Origin: Solirubrobacteraceae bacterium
GTDB lineage: Bacteria > Actinomycetota > Thermoleophilia > Solirubrobacterales > Solirubrobacteraceae
Assembly: GCA_017882375.1 (NCBI GenBank)
Contig: JADGPP010000028.1
Span: 1-40,668, forward strand
Direction of reading: 5' to 3'
Length of the DNA stretch: 40,668 bases
This document shows, piece after piece, positions 24,455 through 31,921 of the stretch. Numbering within the stretch: position 1 is the stretch's first letter; each line of letters begins with the position of its first letter. A program made the position numbers and the translations under genes. The notes below the pieces were generated by a model. The model made no database searches. It worked only from the letters and a program-made list of their open reading frames with translations, and was not told where the DNA came from.

Positions 24455-25318
24455 GTGAACAGCATCGAGGAGTGGTGGTCCTCAGGCGAGCGAGTCCCGA
24501 TTCGCCTCGGCGGCATCGAGCGGGCCATCTTCGTACGGAGGATGGGATCGGGGCCGACGATGACGATGCTGCACGGGTATCCGAGCTCGTCGTACGACTG
24601 GGCAAGAGTCGCGTCGCCGCTCGCCCAGGACTACTCCCTGTTGCTTCCTGACTTCCTGGGGTTCGGAGCCTCGGGGAAGCCCGCCGACCATGTCTACTCG
24701 CTGCACGAGCAGGCCGACCTCATCGAGGCGCTGTGGGCGCTGGAGGGCATCACCTCGACGGTCATCGTCGCGTACGACTACGGGCTCTCCGTCGGGCAGG
24801 AGCTTCTCGCCCGCCGCGGAGAAGGCGCTCTGAGCGTTGACATCGAGGCCGTCCACCTGCTCAACGGCGGGCTCTACCCTGACTTTGCTCGTCCCAGCCG
24901 GGGTCAGCTGGCGATGCTCGACCCTGAGCGCGGTCCGCAGATCAGCGCGGGCATCACCGAGGAGCGGTTCGTCACGGCGCTCAGGCCGACGTTCGCCGCT
25001 GACTTCGATGCCGCTGGCGACAGCACGGACATCTGGCGGGCCACCTCCCGCGAGCATGGTCAGGCGATCACCCACCTCCTCACGCGCTATATCGCTGACC
25101 GCGCGCTCCACGGCGAGCGCTGGGTCACCGCACTAGAGCAAACGGATGTGCCGGTCGCCTTCGTGTGGGGCATGCTCGATCCGGTATCGGGCGCCCACAT
25201 GGCGCAGCGGATACGCGAACGCCTGCCCACCGCGCCATTCCTGGAGCTACCGGACGTCGGTCACTGGCCGCCGCTTGAAACACCCGAGCGGGTCGCGGGC
25301 GCACTCCTCGGCAGCTAA
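24455..25318 (+). CDS. Alpha/beta hydrolase, haloalkane dehalogenase/epoxide hydrolase-like
   Basis: This is a 287-aa hydrolase. HGYPSSSYDWARV is the oxyanion-hole region. The nucleophile elbow is VAYDYGLSVGQ, with Asp in place of the Ser of esterases, as in haloalkane dehalogenases and epoxide hydrolases. The charge relay is probably Asp in WGMLDP and His in DVGHWPPLE. The residue before the nucleophile is Tyr, where many relatives have His (HDYG/HDWG), so the substrate class is uncertain. GTG 24455 is preferred because a CATACT box ends 7 nt upstream; the frame extends to GTG 24419. It is soluble and cytoplasmic. Confidence 0.88.
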   Translation: MNSIEEWWSSGERVPIRLGGIERAIFVRRMGSGPTMTMLHGYPSSSYDWARVASPLAQDYSLLLPDFLGFGASGKPADHVYSLHEQADLIEALWALEGITSTVIVAYDYGLSVGQELLARRGEGALSVDIEAVHLLNGGLYPDFARPSRGQLAMLDPERGPQISAGITEERFVTALRPTFAADFDAAGDSTDIWRATSREHGQAITHLLTRYIADRALHGERWVTALEQTDVPVAFVWGMLDPVSGAHMAQRIRERLPTAPFLELPDVGHWPPLETPERVAGALLGS

Positions 25319-25385
25319 GCGCGACCCCTCACATTGCACGCCGCCCGACGCGCTGCGCTTCGCGCGTTCGGCGCGGTGAGATCCT

Positions 25386-25871
25386 TCAGCGCAGGCCGTA
25401 GTGCTTGCGGGTGTCGCGGAACAGTGTCGAGAGCGCGACCCGGTTGACGGGGTCGAAAAGCCTCGCGGCGGGGTGAGGCTCGATCGCAATCGTCCACGTG
25501 AACCGGCAGGTCGTGCCGGACGTGGGCTCAACCAGGTAGTCCTCGGCGAACCGCCGGAAGACGGGAAGGCTCGACTCCACCGCGTAGAACGACTGCCGGC
25601 GTCCCTCCTCCCAGCGGAAGAAGCGCTCCTTGATCACGCTGGCGTTCCCGATCGTTCGCGCCGTCCGCGTCGTGCCGACACCAAACGGGCGCGGCGAAGT
25701 CCAGGTGATTGCGCGCAGGAGCCTGCACCACGACAGTGGATTGTCGATCGTCAGCTCCTCCCAGACCTCCGCGGCAGGACTGGGAATGTCGAAGGCCTCA
25801 GTGAGCCGGAACGGCGCGCTGTCGAAAAACGCCTCTGCTACCGGCTGGGCGGGGAACCAACGACCTCGCAT
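25386..25871 (-). CDS. SRPBCC (START-like) family protein
   Basis: This is a 161-aa single-domain protein of the SRPBCC helix-grip superfamily. FDIPSPAAEVWEELTIDNPLSWCRLLRAITWTSP is the usual first strand and helices, SFYAVESSLPVFRRFAEDYLVEPT the central strands, and VNRVALSTLFRDTRKHYGLR the long C-terminal helix over the ligand cavity. The ligand is unknown. The start is ATG 25871, with TAGACT (25884-25879) ending 7 nt upstream. It converges with the hydrolase gene. Confidence 0.82.
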   Translation of the reverse strand: MRGRWFPAQPVAEAFFDSAPFRLTEAFDIPSPAAEVWEELTIDNPLSWCRLLRAITWTSPRPFGVGTTRTARTIGNASVIKERFFRWEEGRRQSFYAVESSLPVFRRFAEDYLVEPTSGTTCRFTWTIAIEPHPAARLFDPVNRVALSTLFRDTRKHYGLR

Positions 25872-26036
25872 GACAGCGAGTCTATTTGCCCCGACGACTG
25901 CCGATCTGGATCTTGCAAAGAACAGTAGTGGGTCAGTTGGAGTCGAGGAGCCCCGCGATCGCTTTCAAGCTCCATCGGTGGTCCGCGATCCCGGCGCCAT
26001 CGCAGTAGCCGCAATGATTGGTCAGCCGACTATCCT

Positions 26037-26062
26037 AAGTCCCCCAAGTCCCCCTAGTTGAC
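26037..26062 (+). promoter_or_regulatory. AAGTCCCCC direct repeats and TTGACA box
   Basis: Two adjacent AAGTCCCCC-type repeats (26037-26055) run into a consensus -35 TTGACA (26057-26062), upstream of the BldC-like gene. They could be an operator; the -10 box is not clear. Confidence 0.35.
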
Positions 26063-26106
26063 ATTTTGGCTCAAGTGGCGTGGCGTTGTGGACGAAAGGA
26101 GCACAG

Positions 26107-26337
26107 ATGGCGCAACTCATGCAAGTTCGACAGGTCGCCCGCACGCTTGGGGTTCACGAGAACACCGTGCGTCGCTGGGAGGAGCGCAGCCTGCTGCGCG
26201 CCGTCCGACTGCCGAGCGGTGTCCGGCGCTTTCGCCCCGATGATGTTGAGGCCGTGCGAGCGCAGATGTTCAGCGGCTTCGCCCCCTTGCACCCCGACGA
26301 CGACGTTGTCCCGGTACGGGCCCACTCAGTCGACTGA
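26107..26337 (+). CDS. BldC/MerR-like DNA-binding protein
   Basis: This is a 76-aa protein made almost entirely of a winged MerR-type helix-turn-helix: QVRQVARTLGVHENTVRRWEERSLLRAVRLPSGVRRFRPDDVEAVRAQMF. It resembles BldC and excisionase-type DNA binders, which oligomerise on promoters. ATG 26107 is chosen because AAGGAG lies 6 nt upstream; the open frame begins earlier without family similarity. It may regulate the RES operon 120 bp downstream or be left from a mobile element; neither is proven. Confidence 0.85.
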   Translation: MAQLMQVRQVARTLGVHENTVRRWEERSLLRAVRLPSGVRRFRPDDVEAVRAQMFSGFAPLHPDDDVVPVRAHSVD

Positions 26338-26420
26338 CCCAGGCGACCGCCACAGCGCCCTCTACAGTCCCGCGGACGTTGCGAGGAGCGCGTCGCTCAT
26401 CCTTGCTCCGGCGGAGTCCC

Positions 26421-26450
26421 TTGCCCTAGGTCCACGCCAGCGGCTAGAAT
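26421..26450 (+). promoter_or_regulatory. Promoter of the RES toxin-antitoxin operon
   Basis: TTGCCC (26421-26426), an 18-nt spacer and TAGAAT (26445-26450) lie ahead of GTG 26458. The 7-nt gap implies a leaderless mRNA. Confidence 0.5.
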
Positions 26451-26457
26451 AAACGCC

Positions 26458-27111
26458 GTGAACGTCGCAACATCTCAGCGTGAGTTCATTGCGGACCTCA
26501 CGCCCCGCGAGCGCGAGGTGCTCTCCTGCGTCGTGGAAGGACTGACGACCCGCGAGATCGCCGAGCGACTCTCTATCAGCCCGGGCACGGTCCGCAGGCA
26601 CCTCTCATGTGCGACGAGCCGCCTGACAGACCGGGCGCGCACGGCCGCGACGCGGGAGCGGCTCGAGGTGATGATCGATGCGATGCTTCCCGATTCGGTT
26701 CCCTCGCCTGCGGAGGCATGGCACGCCCAGCAGAACGCACAGGCGCGCAGCGAACTGCTGCAGGAGTTCGGGGCGCTAACAGCCGAGCAAGTCGCCGACC
26801 AGGCGGGCTCGGCCGCTGCCAACCGCTCGGCGCTGGCGTCACGATGGCGCAACGAGGGGCGAATCGTAGGAGTGTCGTGGCACGGCCGCACGCTGTATCC
26901 GGCGTTTCAGTTTCGCGATGGGCAGCCGAGCCCCATCATTGAGCACGCAGCAGCGATCCTGCATGATCGGGGCCTGAGCGATTGGGCGCTCGCGTTGTGG
27001 TTCATCACGCCGAGCGGCTGGCTGTCCGACCGCCGCCCAGTTGACCTCCTCGACGAGGACCCCGAGCGGGTCCTCGCGGCGGCCGACGAGGCGCTGTCGC
27101 TTCCCGCTTGA
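26458..27111 (+). CDS. RES-system antitoxin with N-terminal LuxR/NarL helix-turn-helix
   Basis: This is a 217-aa protein with a GTG start. Residues 12-70 are a complete LuxR/NarL-type DNA-binding domain (LTPREREVLSCVVEGLTTREIAERLSISPGTVRRHLSCA). Residues about 105-150 (LTAEQVADQAGSAAANRSALASRWRNEGRIVGVSWHGRTLYPAFQF) and the C terminus (LSDWALALWFITPSGWLSDRRPVDLLDEDPERVLAAADEA) match the toxin-binding partners of RES proteins (Xre/MbcA/ParS-like region). The usual DNA-binding part in such antitoxins is Xre-like, so the LuxR head is unusual. It should bind and inhibit the RES toxin, whose gene overlaps its stop by four bases, and autoregulate the operon. Confidence 0.82.
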   Translation: MNVATSQREFIADLTPREREVLSCVVEGLTTREIAERLSISPGTVRRHLSCATSRLTDRARTAATRERLEVMIDAMLPDSVPSPAEAWHAQQNAQARSELLQEFGALTAEQVADQAGSAAANRSALASRWRNEGRIVGVSWHGRTLYPAFQFRDGQPSPIIEHAAAILHDRGLSDWALALWFITPSGWLSDRRPVDLLDEDPERVLAAADEALSLPA

Positions 27112-27743
27112 GCAGCCTCCCGGAGCCGATCGGCCGGCTCTCGCCCAAGCTGGAGCCGATGGCAGCCGGCACGCACCTGCTCCGCATACACGACCGCGAT
27201 CTGGGCGAGACCGACTTCAATCCAAAACCGCGGCCGACCGCACGCTTTCGCCCGATCGGAAAGCCGGTCGTCCCGACCCTGTACGCCGGGGTCGACGAGG
27301 ACGTCGCGATCGCGGATGGCCTGTTCCACGACGTCTCGATCCGCCCCGACATCATCAGGCAGTACCCACTCGCCGGTCTAGACGGCCGGGTGATCAGTGA
27401 CCTTGCACCAACCCGCGACCTCACTCTCATCCAACTCCACGGATATGGTCTGCAGCGACTCGGCGTCACGCACGGTGAGCTGATCGAGACGCCGGCGGCC
27501 GAGTACGAGTGGACGGCGCGTTGGGTGCACGCGCTCTACGTCGCCGCCACCCAGGCGGACGGGCTGGTGTGGATGAGCCGTCGGTTCACCGGACGCGCCG
27601 CGGTCATGCTGTGGCAAGGACAGGGAAGAGTCGGGCAGGGCGACCTCACCGTCACAGCGCCAGCTCGTCCGCTGTGGGAGGGCGCCGGCCGCCAGCTGGT
27701 CCTAGAAGCCGCGCTGCGGGCCGGCATCCGGCTCATCGCGTAA
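27108..27743 (+). CDS. RES-domain toxin (predicted NAD-degrading)
   Basis: This is a 211-aa RES protein. RES toxins such as MbcT and ParT act on NAD+ or transfer ADP-ribose. Visible family landmarks are Arg in HLLRIHDRD, FNPKPRPTARFRP, Tyr in TLYAG, FHDV and the late Ser in DGLVWMSRRFTGRAAV. The conserved catalytic Glu before FHD appears as Asp (AIADGLFHD), which may lower activity. The start is TTG 27108 in a TTGA overlap; ATG 27159 is an alternative that would also keep the Arg. Linkage to the toxin-binding antitoxin supports a working module. Confidence 0.85.
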   Translation: MSSLPEPIGRLSPKLEPMAAGTHLLRIHDRDLGETDFNPKPRPTARFRPIGKPVVPTLYAGVDEDVAIADGLFHDVSIRPDIIRQYPLAGLDGRVISDLAPTRDLTLIQLHGYGLQRLGVTHGELIETPAAEYEWTARWVHALYVAATQADGLVWMSRRFTGRAAVMLWQGQGRVGQGDLTVTAPARPLWEGAGRQLVLEAALRAGIRLIA

Positions 27744-27777
27744 AGCATCGCAGTGGCGAGCGCCCGTCTCCCAGCTC

Positions 27778-27905
27778 AAAGCCGCGCGCCCGTCTCGGCG
27801 TAGAGCCGCTGGACCTCGTGCAGCCACTTGGCCGGGATCTCCTCCTCCAAGCGCTCCAGGAACGTGGGGTCTGCATCGTCGGGCAGACAAAGCGTCGCGC
27901 ATCCC
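27778..27905 (-). pseudogene. C-terminal fragment of an unrecognised protein
   Basis: In the minus frame ending at TGA 27778-27780, the text PDDADPTFLERLEEEIPAKW and LHEVQRLYAETGARL is helix-like and well formed, but it abuts the integrase relic in a different frame. It looks like the tail of another gene joined by deletion. The family is not recognised. Confidence 0.4.
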
Positions 27906-28440
27906 CTTGCCGGACACCGGACTTCCACCTCTGTCGCTCGCGAATACGAAGTCGCCGTCGCCCTTGGTGAAGTCGCGCTGCTTGACCTCGGCGAGCGCGC
28001 GCGTCAGGCGGGGGGTCATCGGGATCGGCGCGAACTCCGAGGTCTTGGTGTCCTCAGGCGCGTTCTGGACCCAGTTGTCGTATGGGCGAATGACGCCCAC
28101 GTGGAAGTCGACGGCGCCCCATCTGAGCCCGAGGGCCTCTCCGGGAAGACGGATCCAGCGTGTGCGCCGCACAACAAGAACGCTTCCTCAAATGCGCCAG
28201 CGACGTGCTTGAGGAGACGGTCTACCTCGTCGCGATTGTAGAAGTCGTCCCGGCGCAGGATGCGCCTGCGTGTCGCCTTGCCGCTCAGGCGGTCGACATC
28301 CGCAATCGGGTTGGCCTCCAGCCATCCTCGTCGCACCGCGTAGTCGAGGGCCGCCCCGAGGATGTCGCGGTACTTGTTGTGTGTCTGCACCGAGGCGGGA
28401 GTTCGCAGCACCCATCTCCTCGTTGTGCGAGGACTCACCA
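27906..28440 (-). pseudogene. Tyrosine recombinase (integrase), broken
   Basis: The minus strand shows VQTHNKYRDILGAALDYAVR, then RRGWLEANPIADVDR, RRILRRDDFYNRDEVDRLLKHVAG and AFEEAFLLCGAHAG. A frame change near 28155 gives LPGEALGLRWGAVDFHVG, VIRPYDNWVQNAPEDTKTSE and IPMTPRLTRALAEVKQRDF. The region covers the core-binding end and the first part of the catalytic domain, including the GEALGLRW block. The His-x-x-Arg and catalytic Tyr regions are missing. It is a dead integrase from a past mobile element. Confidence 0.8.
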
Positions 28441-28504
28441 GCCGGCCTTCGGACCTCAGCGTCTCAGCCCTTGCCCGGGACACGCGGCGGGCTTGCTCGG
28501 GTGC

Positions 28505-28600
28505 TGCGGCACCCCGCGGTCTTTGCGCCCGAGGAATCGTCGATGCCCCAGCTGTCTGACATGGCTTCGACGATGCGCAGCCCTCGCCCGGTCCGTTCTC
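28505..28600 (-). pseudogene. RsbW-like HATPase fragment
   Basis: The minus strand reads TGRGLRIVEAMSDSWGIDDS, then SGAKTAG. This is the G2-box end of serine/threonine anti-sigma kinases (GRGLRIVExLxDxWG). Only about 30 residues survive, directly against the integrase relic. Confidence 0.55.
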
Positions 28601-28641
28601 TTGGCGTGGGGGAGCGGGGTACGTGGCGCCCTTTCCCCGTG

Positions 28642-28770
28642 TCACGCGAGAGAGGTCAACGCAAACGCCCCCGTCACGGCCAGTCCGAGCAAGAACGCCA
28701 CGCCAGCCACACGCGACGGCCTCCACCGGCCCACGAAGCGGGCGGCTGGGACTTCTTCGCCGCTCAGCCG
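28642..28770 (-). pseudogene. Possible small membrane-protein tail
   Basis: One minus frame ends RFVGRWRPSRVAGVAFLLGL, then AVTGAFALTSLA and stop, a basic patch plus one membrane helix. No good start or family is seen. It may be a small gene or another fragment in this graveyard. Nothing else is supported between 28771 and 28883. Confidence 0.25.
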
Positions 28771-28883
28771 TCGGCGAGCACGGCGAGCAGCGCATGGGCA
28801 CTGTCGGGACAGAACTGAGTCCTGCCCCGCTCCATCGGCGATCTGCTTACGAGCGACATCGACAATGACCTACGAGTAGGGCG

Positions 28884-29561
28884 CTACGGCGACGCCGGGG
28901 TGCGCGGAGAAGGACCCAGCTGGATCTCGGCCGCTCGTCGGCGGCGGAAGTGCTCGAGGATCAGAACGCTGACGAGCGCCGCGTAGACGCACCACACCGA
29001 CGTGAAGTCGACGTCTCGAAGGCTGACCGCGGCTGCGATGCCGACGAGGTTCGCCACGCCGAACCACTGCAGGTAACGGCGACTGGAGAGCAGCGCTGGC
29101 GCACAGGTCGCGAGCACGTAGGCGACGGCCGACTGCGTCCCGAGCGGCGTGTGGGTGCTGTAGGCGATGCAGTGGGCGTGTTCCTGCGCGTTGATCGGGT
29201 ACTGCGTCACCTGCCACAGCAGATACGCGCCGAGGACGGCGCCGAGGACGGCGAACGGCGCCTGCCACCGGCGGTGGCGGCGGCTGGGCTCGATCAGCAA
29301 GAACCCCAGCGGCACGATGATCGGCAGCACCGCTTGCGCGTAGACCACGTATGCGTCCTTGGCTGTGTTGCCCAAGCCGCTGGAGACATCGCCGCGAAGC
29401 CCGAGCCAGACGAACCCCTCGGTGAGCTGATGAGCCGCGAACAGCAGGGGCAGCAGCCCGACGATCAGCTCGCGCCGTGTACCTACCTGGCGGAGGGTCT
29501 CGACGCCGACGACGCCGACTACGGCGGCGGCCGCGAAATCGGCCTCAGGCGAGAAGCACAC
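28884..29561 (-). CDS. DUF6629 family membrane protein
   Basis: This is a 225-aa integral membrane protein with about seven helices, for example LIVGLLPLLFAAHQLTEGFVW, AVLPIIVPLGFLLIEP and VCVYAALVSVLIL-like segments. The start MCFSPEADFAAA is the signature of the DUF6629 family. The charged C terminus (HFRRRRAAEIQLGPSPRTP) is probably cytoplasmic. GTG 29561 lies 25 bp downstream of the GyrI-like gene, so the two probably form an operon. Function is unknown. Confidence 0.82.
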   Translation of the reverse strand: MCFSPEADFAAAAVVGVVGVETLRQVGTRRELIVGLLPLLFAAHQLTEGFVWLGLRGDVSSGLGNTAKDAYVVYAQAVLPIIVPLGFLLIEPSRRHRRWQAPFAVLGAVLGAYLLWQVTQYPINAQEHAHCIAYSTHTPLGTQSAVAYVLATCAPALLSSRRYLQWFGVANLVGIAAAVSLRDVDFTSVWCVYAALVSVLILEHFRRRRAAEIQLGPSPRTPASP

Positions 29562-29586
29562 GGGTGCGCGCGGGCCTGCTCGAAGA

Positions 29587-30213
29587 TCAGGTCGCTGCGA
29601 TCGGCTGGCGGATGATCGTCTTCAGCTTCTCCGGCGCACTGCGCCGCGGGTCGCTCAGGTAGATCTCGTGGTGCTTGCCGCTGCACTCACAGCCCTGCTC
29701 GGCGATGAAGGCGTGCAGACGTTCGATCGTCGGCCCCTCGGTGGAATACGGTCCAACGTGCATCACCTGGGCGGCCGGACCCTCGGCGAACCGCTCCAGG
29801 CGCACGCGGCCGATCGCCGCGAGCTCGGGCTTCTTCGCCGCCGCGGTCTCGCGAGCCTGCTCGAAGACCGCGCGGCTCACCTGCTCGGGCTGCATGATCA
29901 TCGTCGTCCAATCCCAGTCGGACTTCTTCGCCGTGCTGAACGTCGACATGTCCTGCGTCCACCACAGTCCCTCGAGCGGCATCACGCCGAAGTCGACTGC
30001 CTGCGGTCCTCGCTTGACGGCGAACTTCGCGCCGTAGGCGATCGTGTAGAGAGCTTCGATCGCCTCACGGTACTCGGCGGCCGTGTTCGGGTCGCCGTGA
30101 CCGTCGATCATCAGGAAGGCCAGCTCCGGCACGTCGACGATCCCCGGCTCCCGCCCGGCCCGATACAGCTCGCTCAGCTCGCGCTTGTAGTCGATCTTCG
30201 TCATCTCGGGCAT
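29587..30213 (-). CDS. GyrI-like small-molecule-binding protein
   Basis: This is a 208-aa protein of the GyrI-like/SOUL-related ligand-binding fold: MTKIDYKRELSELYRAGREP, FLMIDGHGDPNTAAEYREAIEALYTIAYGAKFAVK, LEGLWWTQDM and VMHVGPYSTEGPTIERLHAFI are standard family blocks. These proteins bind or hydrolyse small hydrophobic molecules. ATG 30213 has AGGAGG 8 nt upstream; the open frame beyond it is antisense to the SDR gene and not real. It is divergent from the SDR gene. Confidence 0.88.
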   Translation of the reverse strand: MPEMTKIDYKRELSELYRAGREPGIVDVPELAFLMIDGHGDPNTAAEYREAIEALYTIAYGAKFAVKRGPQAVDFGVMPLEGLWWTQDMSTFSTAKKSDWDWTTMIMQPEQVSRAVFEQARETAAAKKPELAAIGRVRLERFAEGPAAQVMHVGPYSTEGPTIERLHAFIAEQGCECSGKHHEIYLSDPRRSAPEKLKTIIRQPIAAT

Positions 30214-30369
30214 CGCAGACCTCCTGACCTCGCTGTGGTTGTGGCAATCCTCAACGCCATGCCCATCGCGGGCATCGGTGCTGCACACGCGCCGCGGTGC
30301 GGCAAACCACGTGCTCGGCGCGCCCGATCGTGTGTGGCGACGGGCGCTGGAGTCTGAGAGAGTGCGCGC

Positions 30370-31233
30370 ATGGCGCGCTTTGAGCTCAACGGGAAGGTCG
30401 CGCTGGTCACGGGGGCCGCACGCGGGATCGGCTTTGCGACGGCACGCGCGCTGATCGCTCGCGGCGCGGCAGTGGCGATCGCCGATCTCGACGCCGCGGC
30501 GAGCGAGCGCGCTGCGGCCGAGCTGCACGACACGAGGGCGATCGGGATCGCCGCCGATGTCACCGACCGCGCGGCGATGCAGCGCGCGGTCGCGATCGTC
30601 GTCGAGCGCTTCGGCGGCCTGGATGTGGTGGTCGCCAACGCCGGCATCGCGCCACGCGTGGCGACCTTCCGGGCGATGTCGCCGGAGAGCTTTGAGCGCG
30701 TGCTCGACGTGAACCTGTGGGGCGTCTGCCGGACTGTCGACGCGGCGCTCCCGGAGATCGTGCGCCGTCAGGGTCACGTCGTCGTGATCTCCTCGGTCTA
30801 CGCCTTCACCAACGGCGTCGGCGCGACGCCGTATGCGATGAGCAAGGCGGCCGTCGAGCAGTTCGGGCGCGCGCTGCGCGTCGAGCTCGTCGGGCACGGC
30901 GCCAGCGCGAGCGTCGCCTACTTCGGCTTCATCGAGACCGAGATGGTGCATCAGGCGATCGACGCCGACCCGCTGGCCGTCGAACTGCTCGATGTGCTGC
31001 CCGCGCCACTGCGCAAGCGCCTGCCCGCGGCGGCCGCCGGCGAGGCGATCGTACGCGGGATCGAGCGACGCCGTCCGCGCATCTTCGCGCCGCGGCGCTG
31101 GACGGTCATTTCGCTGCTGCGCGGCGTGCTCAACCCGCTCTCCGACGCCCAGCTGGAGCGCGAAGCGCGTGCGCAGGAGCTCGTGCGCAGGATCGACGCG
31201 CGCGCGGGCGAGGACCAGTCGACGACGGCCTGA
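30370..31233 (+). CDS. Short-chain dehydrogenase/reductase
   Basis: This is a 287-aa classical SDR. TGAARGIG is the cofactor-binding turn and ADLDAA the second strand, suggesting a preference for NAD(H). NAG, the active-site Ser in VISSVYAF and the Tyr/Lys pair in PYAMSKAA are all present. A C-terminal extension (LLRGVLNPLSDAQLEREARAQELVRRI) contains a hydrophobic amphipathic stretch that may touch membrane or lipid droplets. The neighbours (phasin-like, acyl-CoA synthetase, WS/DGAT) suggest a role in fatty-alcohol or lipid metabolism; this is inference. Confidence 0.9.
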   Translation: MARFELNGKVALVTGAARGIGFATARALIARGAAVAIADLDAAASERAAAELHDTRAIGIAADVTDRAAMQRAVAIVVERFGGLDVVVANAGIAPRVATFRAMSPESFERVLDVNLWGVCRTVDAALPEIVRRQGHVVVISSVYAFTNGVGATPYAMSKAAVEQFGRALRVELVGHGASASVAYFGFIETEMVHQAIDADPLAVELLDVLPAPLRKRLPAAAAGEAIVRGIERRRPRIFAPRRWTVISLLRGVLNPLSDAQLEREARAQELVRRIDARAGEDQSTTA

Positions 31234-31341
31234 GATCGGCCAGGGCGAACCCGGATCGCCGCGTGGCTCTCCGCGGCGCGAGCGTCCGGGTGCGATCATG
31301 GCTCGCAGTGCGACCCACCGCGACCGATCCGAGGATGCCCG

Positions 31342-31845
31342 ATGCCTGATCTCAGCGGTCGCGAGTTGCTCGAGGAGTGGCGCAAGCTGATGGATTCAGT
31401 GGTCTCTTCGGCGGCATCCGCAGCCGGGCGCCCTGAGCTCCCGCGCGAGTTGCTGGGAGCGATGCAGAGTCAGATGGCGCTGATGCAGCGGGTCATCGAT
31501 CGTGAGCGCCTGCTCGGGAGCGAGCTGGCGGCCCGCATCCTCGGCCCGATCGACGTGGTCTTCGATCTGCTCGAGGAGAGCGGGGCGATGCTGCGCCGGG
31601 AGGCGGAAGCGCTCGAGACGGCAGGACGGGCGCTGCAGGAGACCGCTGGACTGATGAAGCGCCAGGCCGAGCTGTTCGAGCAGACGATCGGCGCGCTGCG
31701 CGAGCCGGCCGAGCTGGCAAAGGTTGCGGCGGGGCTCGACCGCCGTGCGAGAAGGTCGCCGAGCCGCACCGCGGCAAAGCAGTCGCCGACAGCCAAGAAA
31801 CACGGCGGCGCGGCCAAGCAGCAGACGCGCCGCGCCAAGTCCTAG
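31342..31845 (+). CDS. Phasin-like granule/lipid-body protein
   Basis: This is a 167-aa protein with a long amphipathic coiled region (residues about 35-125: LLGAMQSQMALMQRVIDRERLLGSELAARILGPIDVVFDLLEESGAMLRREAEAL) and a Lys/Ala-rich histone-like tail (TAAKQSPTAKKHGGAAKQQTRRAKS). This arrangement resembles PhaF-type phasins, which coat storage granules and tether them to DNA. The ATG has a GAGGA site 10 nt upstream. Nearby wax-ester synthase and acyl-CoA synthetase genes suggest a triacylglycerol or wax droplet in place of PHA. The match is by architecture, not a specific signature. Confidence 0.7.
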   Translation: MPDLSGRELLEEWRKLMDSVVSSAASAAGRPELPRELLGAMQSQMALMQRVIDRERLLGSELAARILGPIDVVFDLLEESGAMLRREAEALETAGRALQETAGLMKRQAELFEQTIGALREPAELAKVAAGLDRRARRSPSRTAAKQSPTAKKHGGAAKQQTRRAKS

Positions 31846-31921
31846 ACCTGATCAGCCGGCGAAGCCGCGGCGGTCGCGGGCCGGCGGCTGAAGCCTCCCC
31901 AGCGCGACAGCTCCTCGACCC

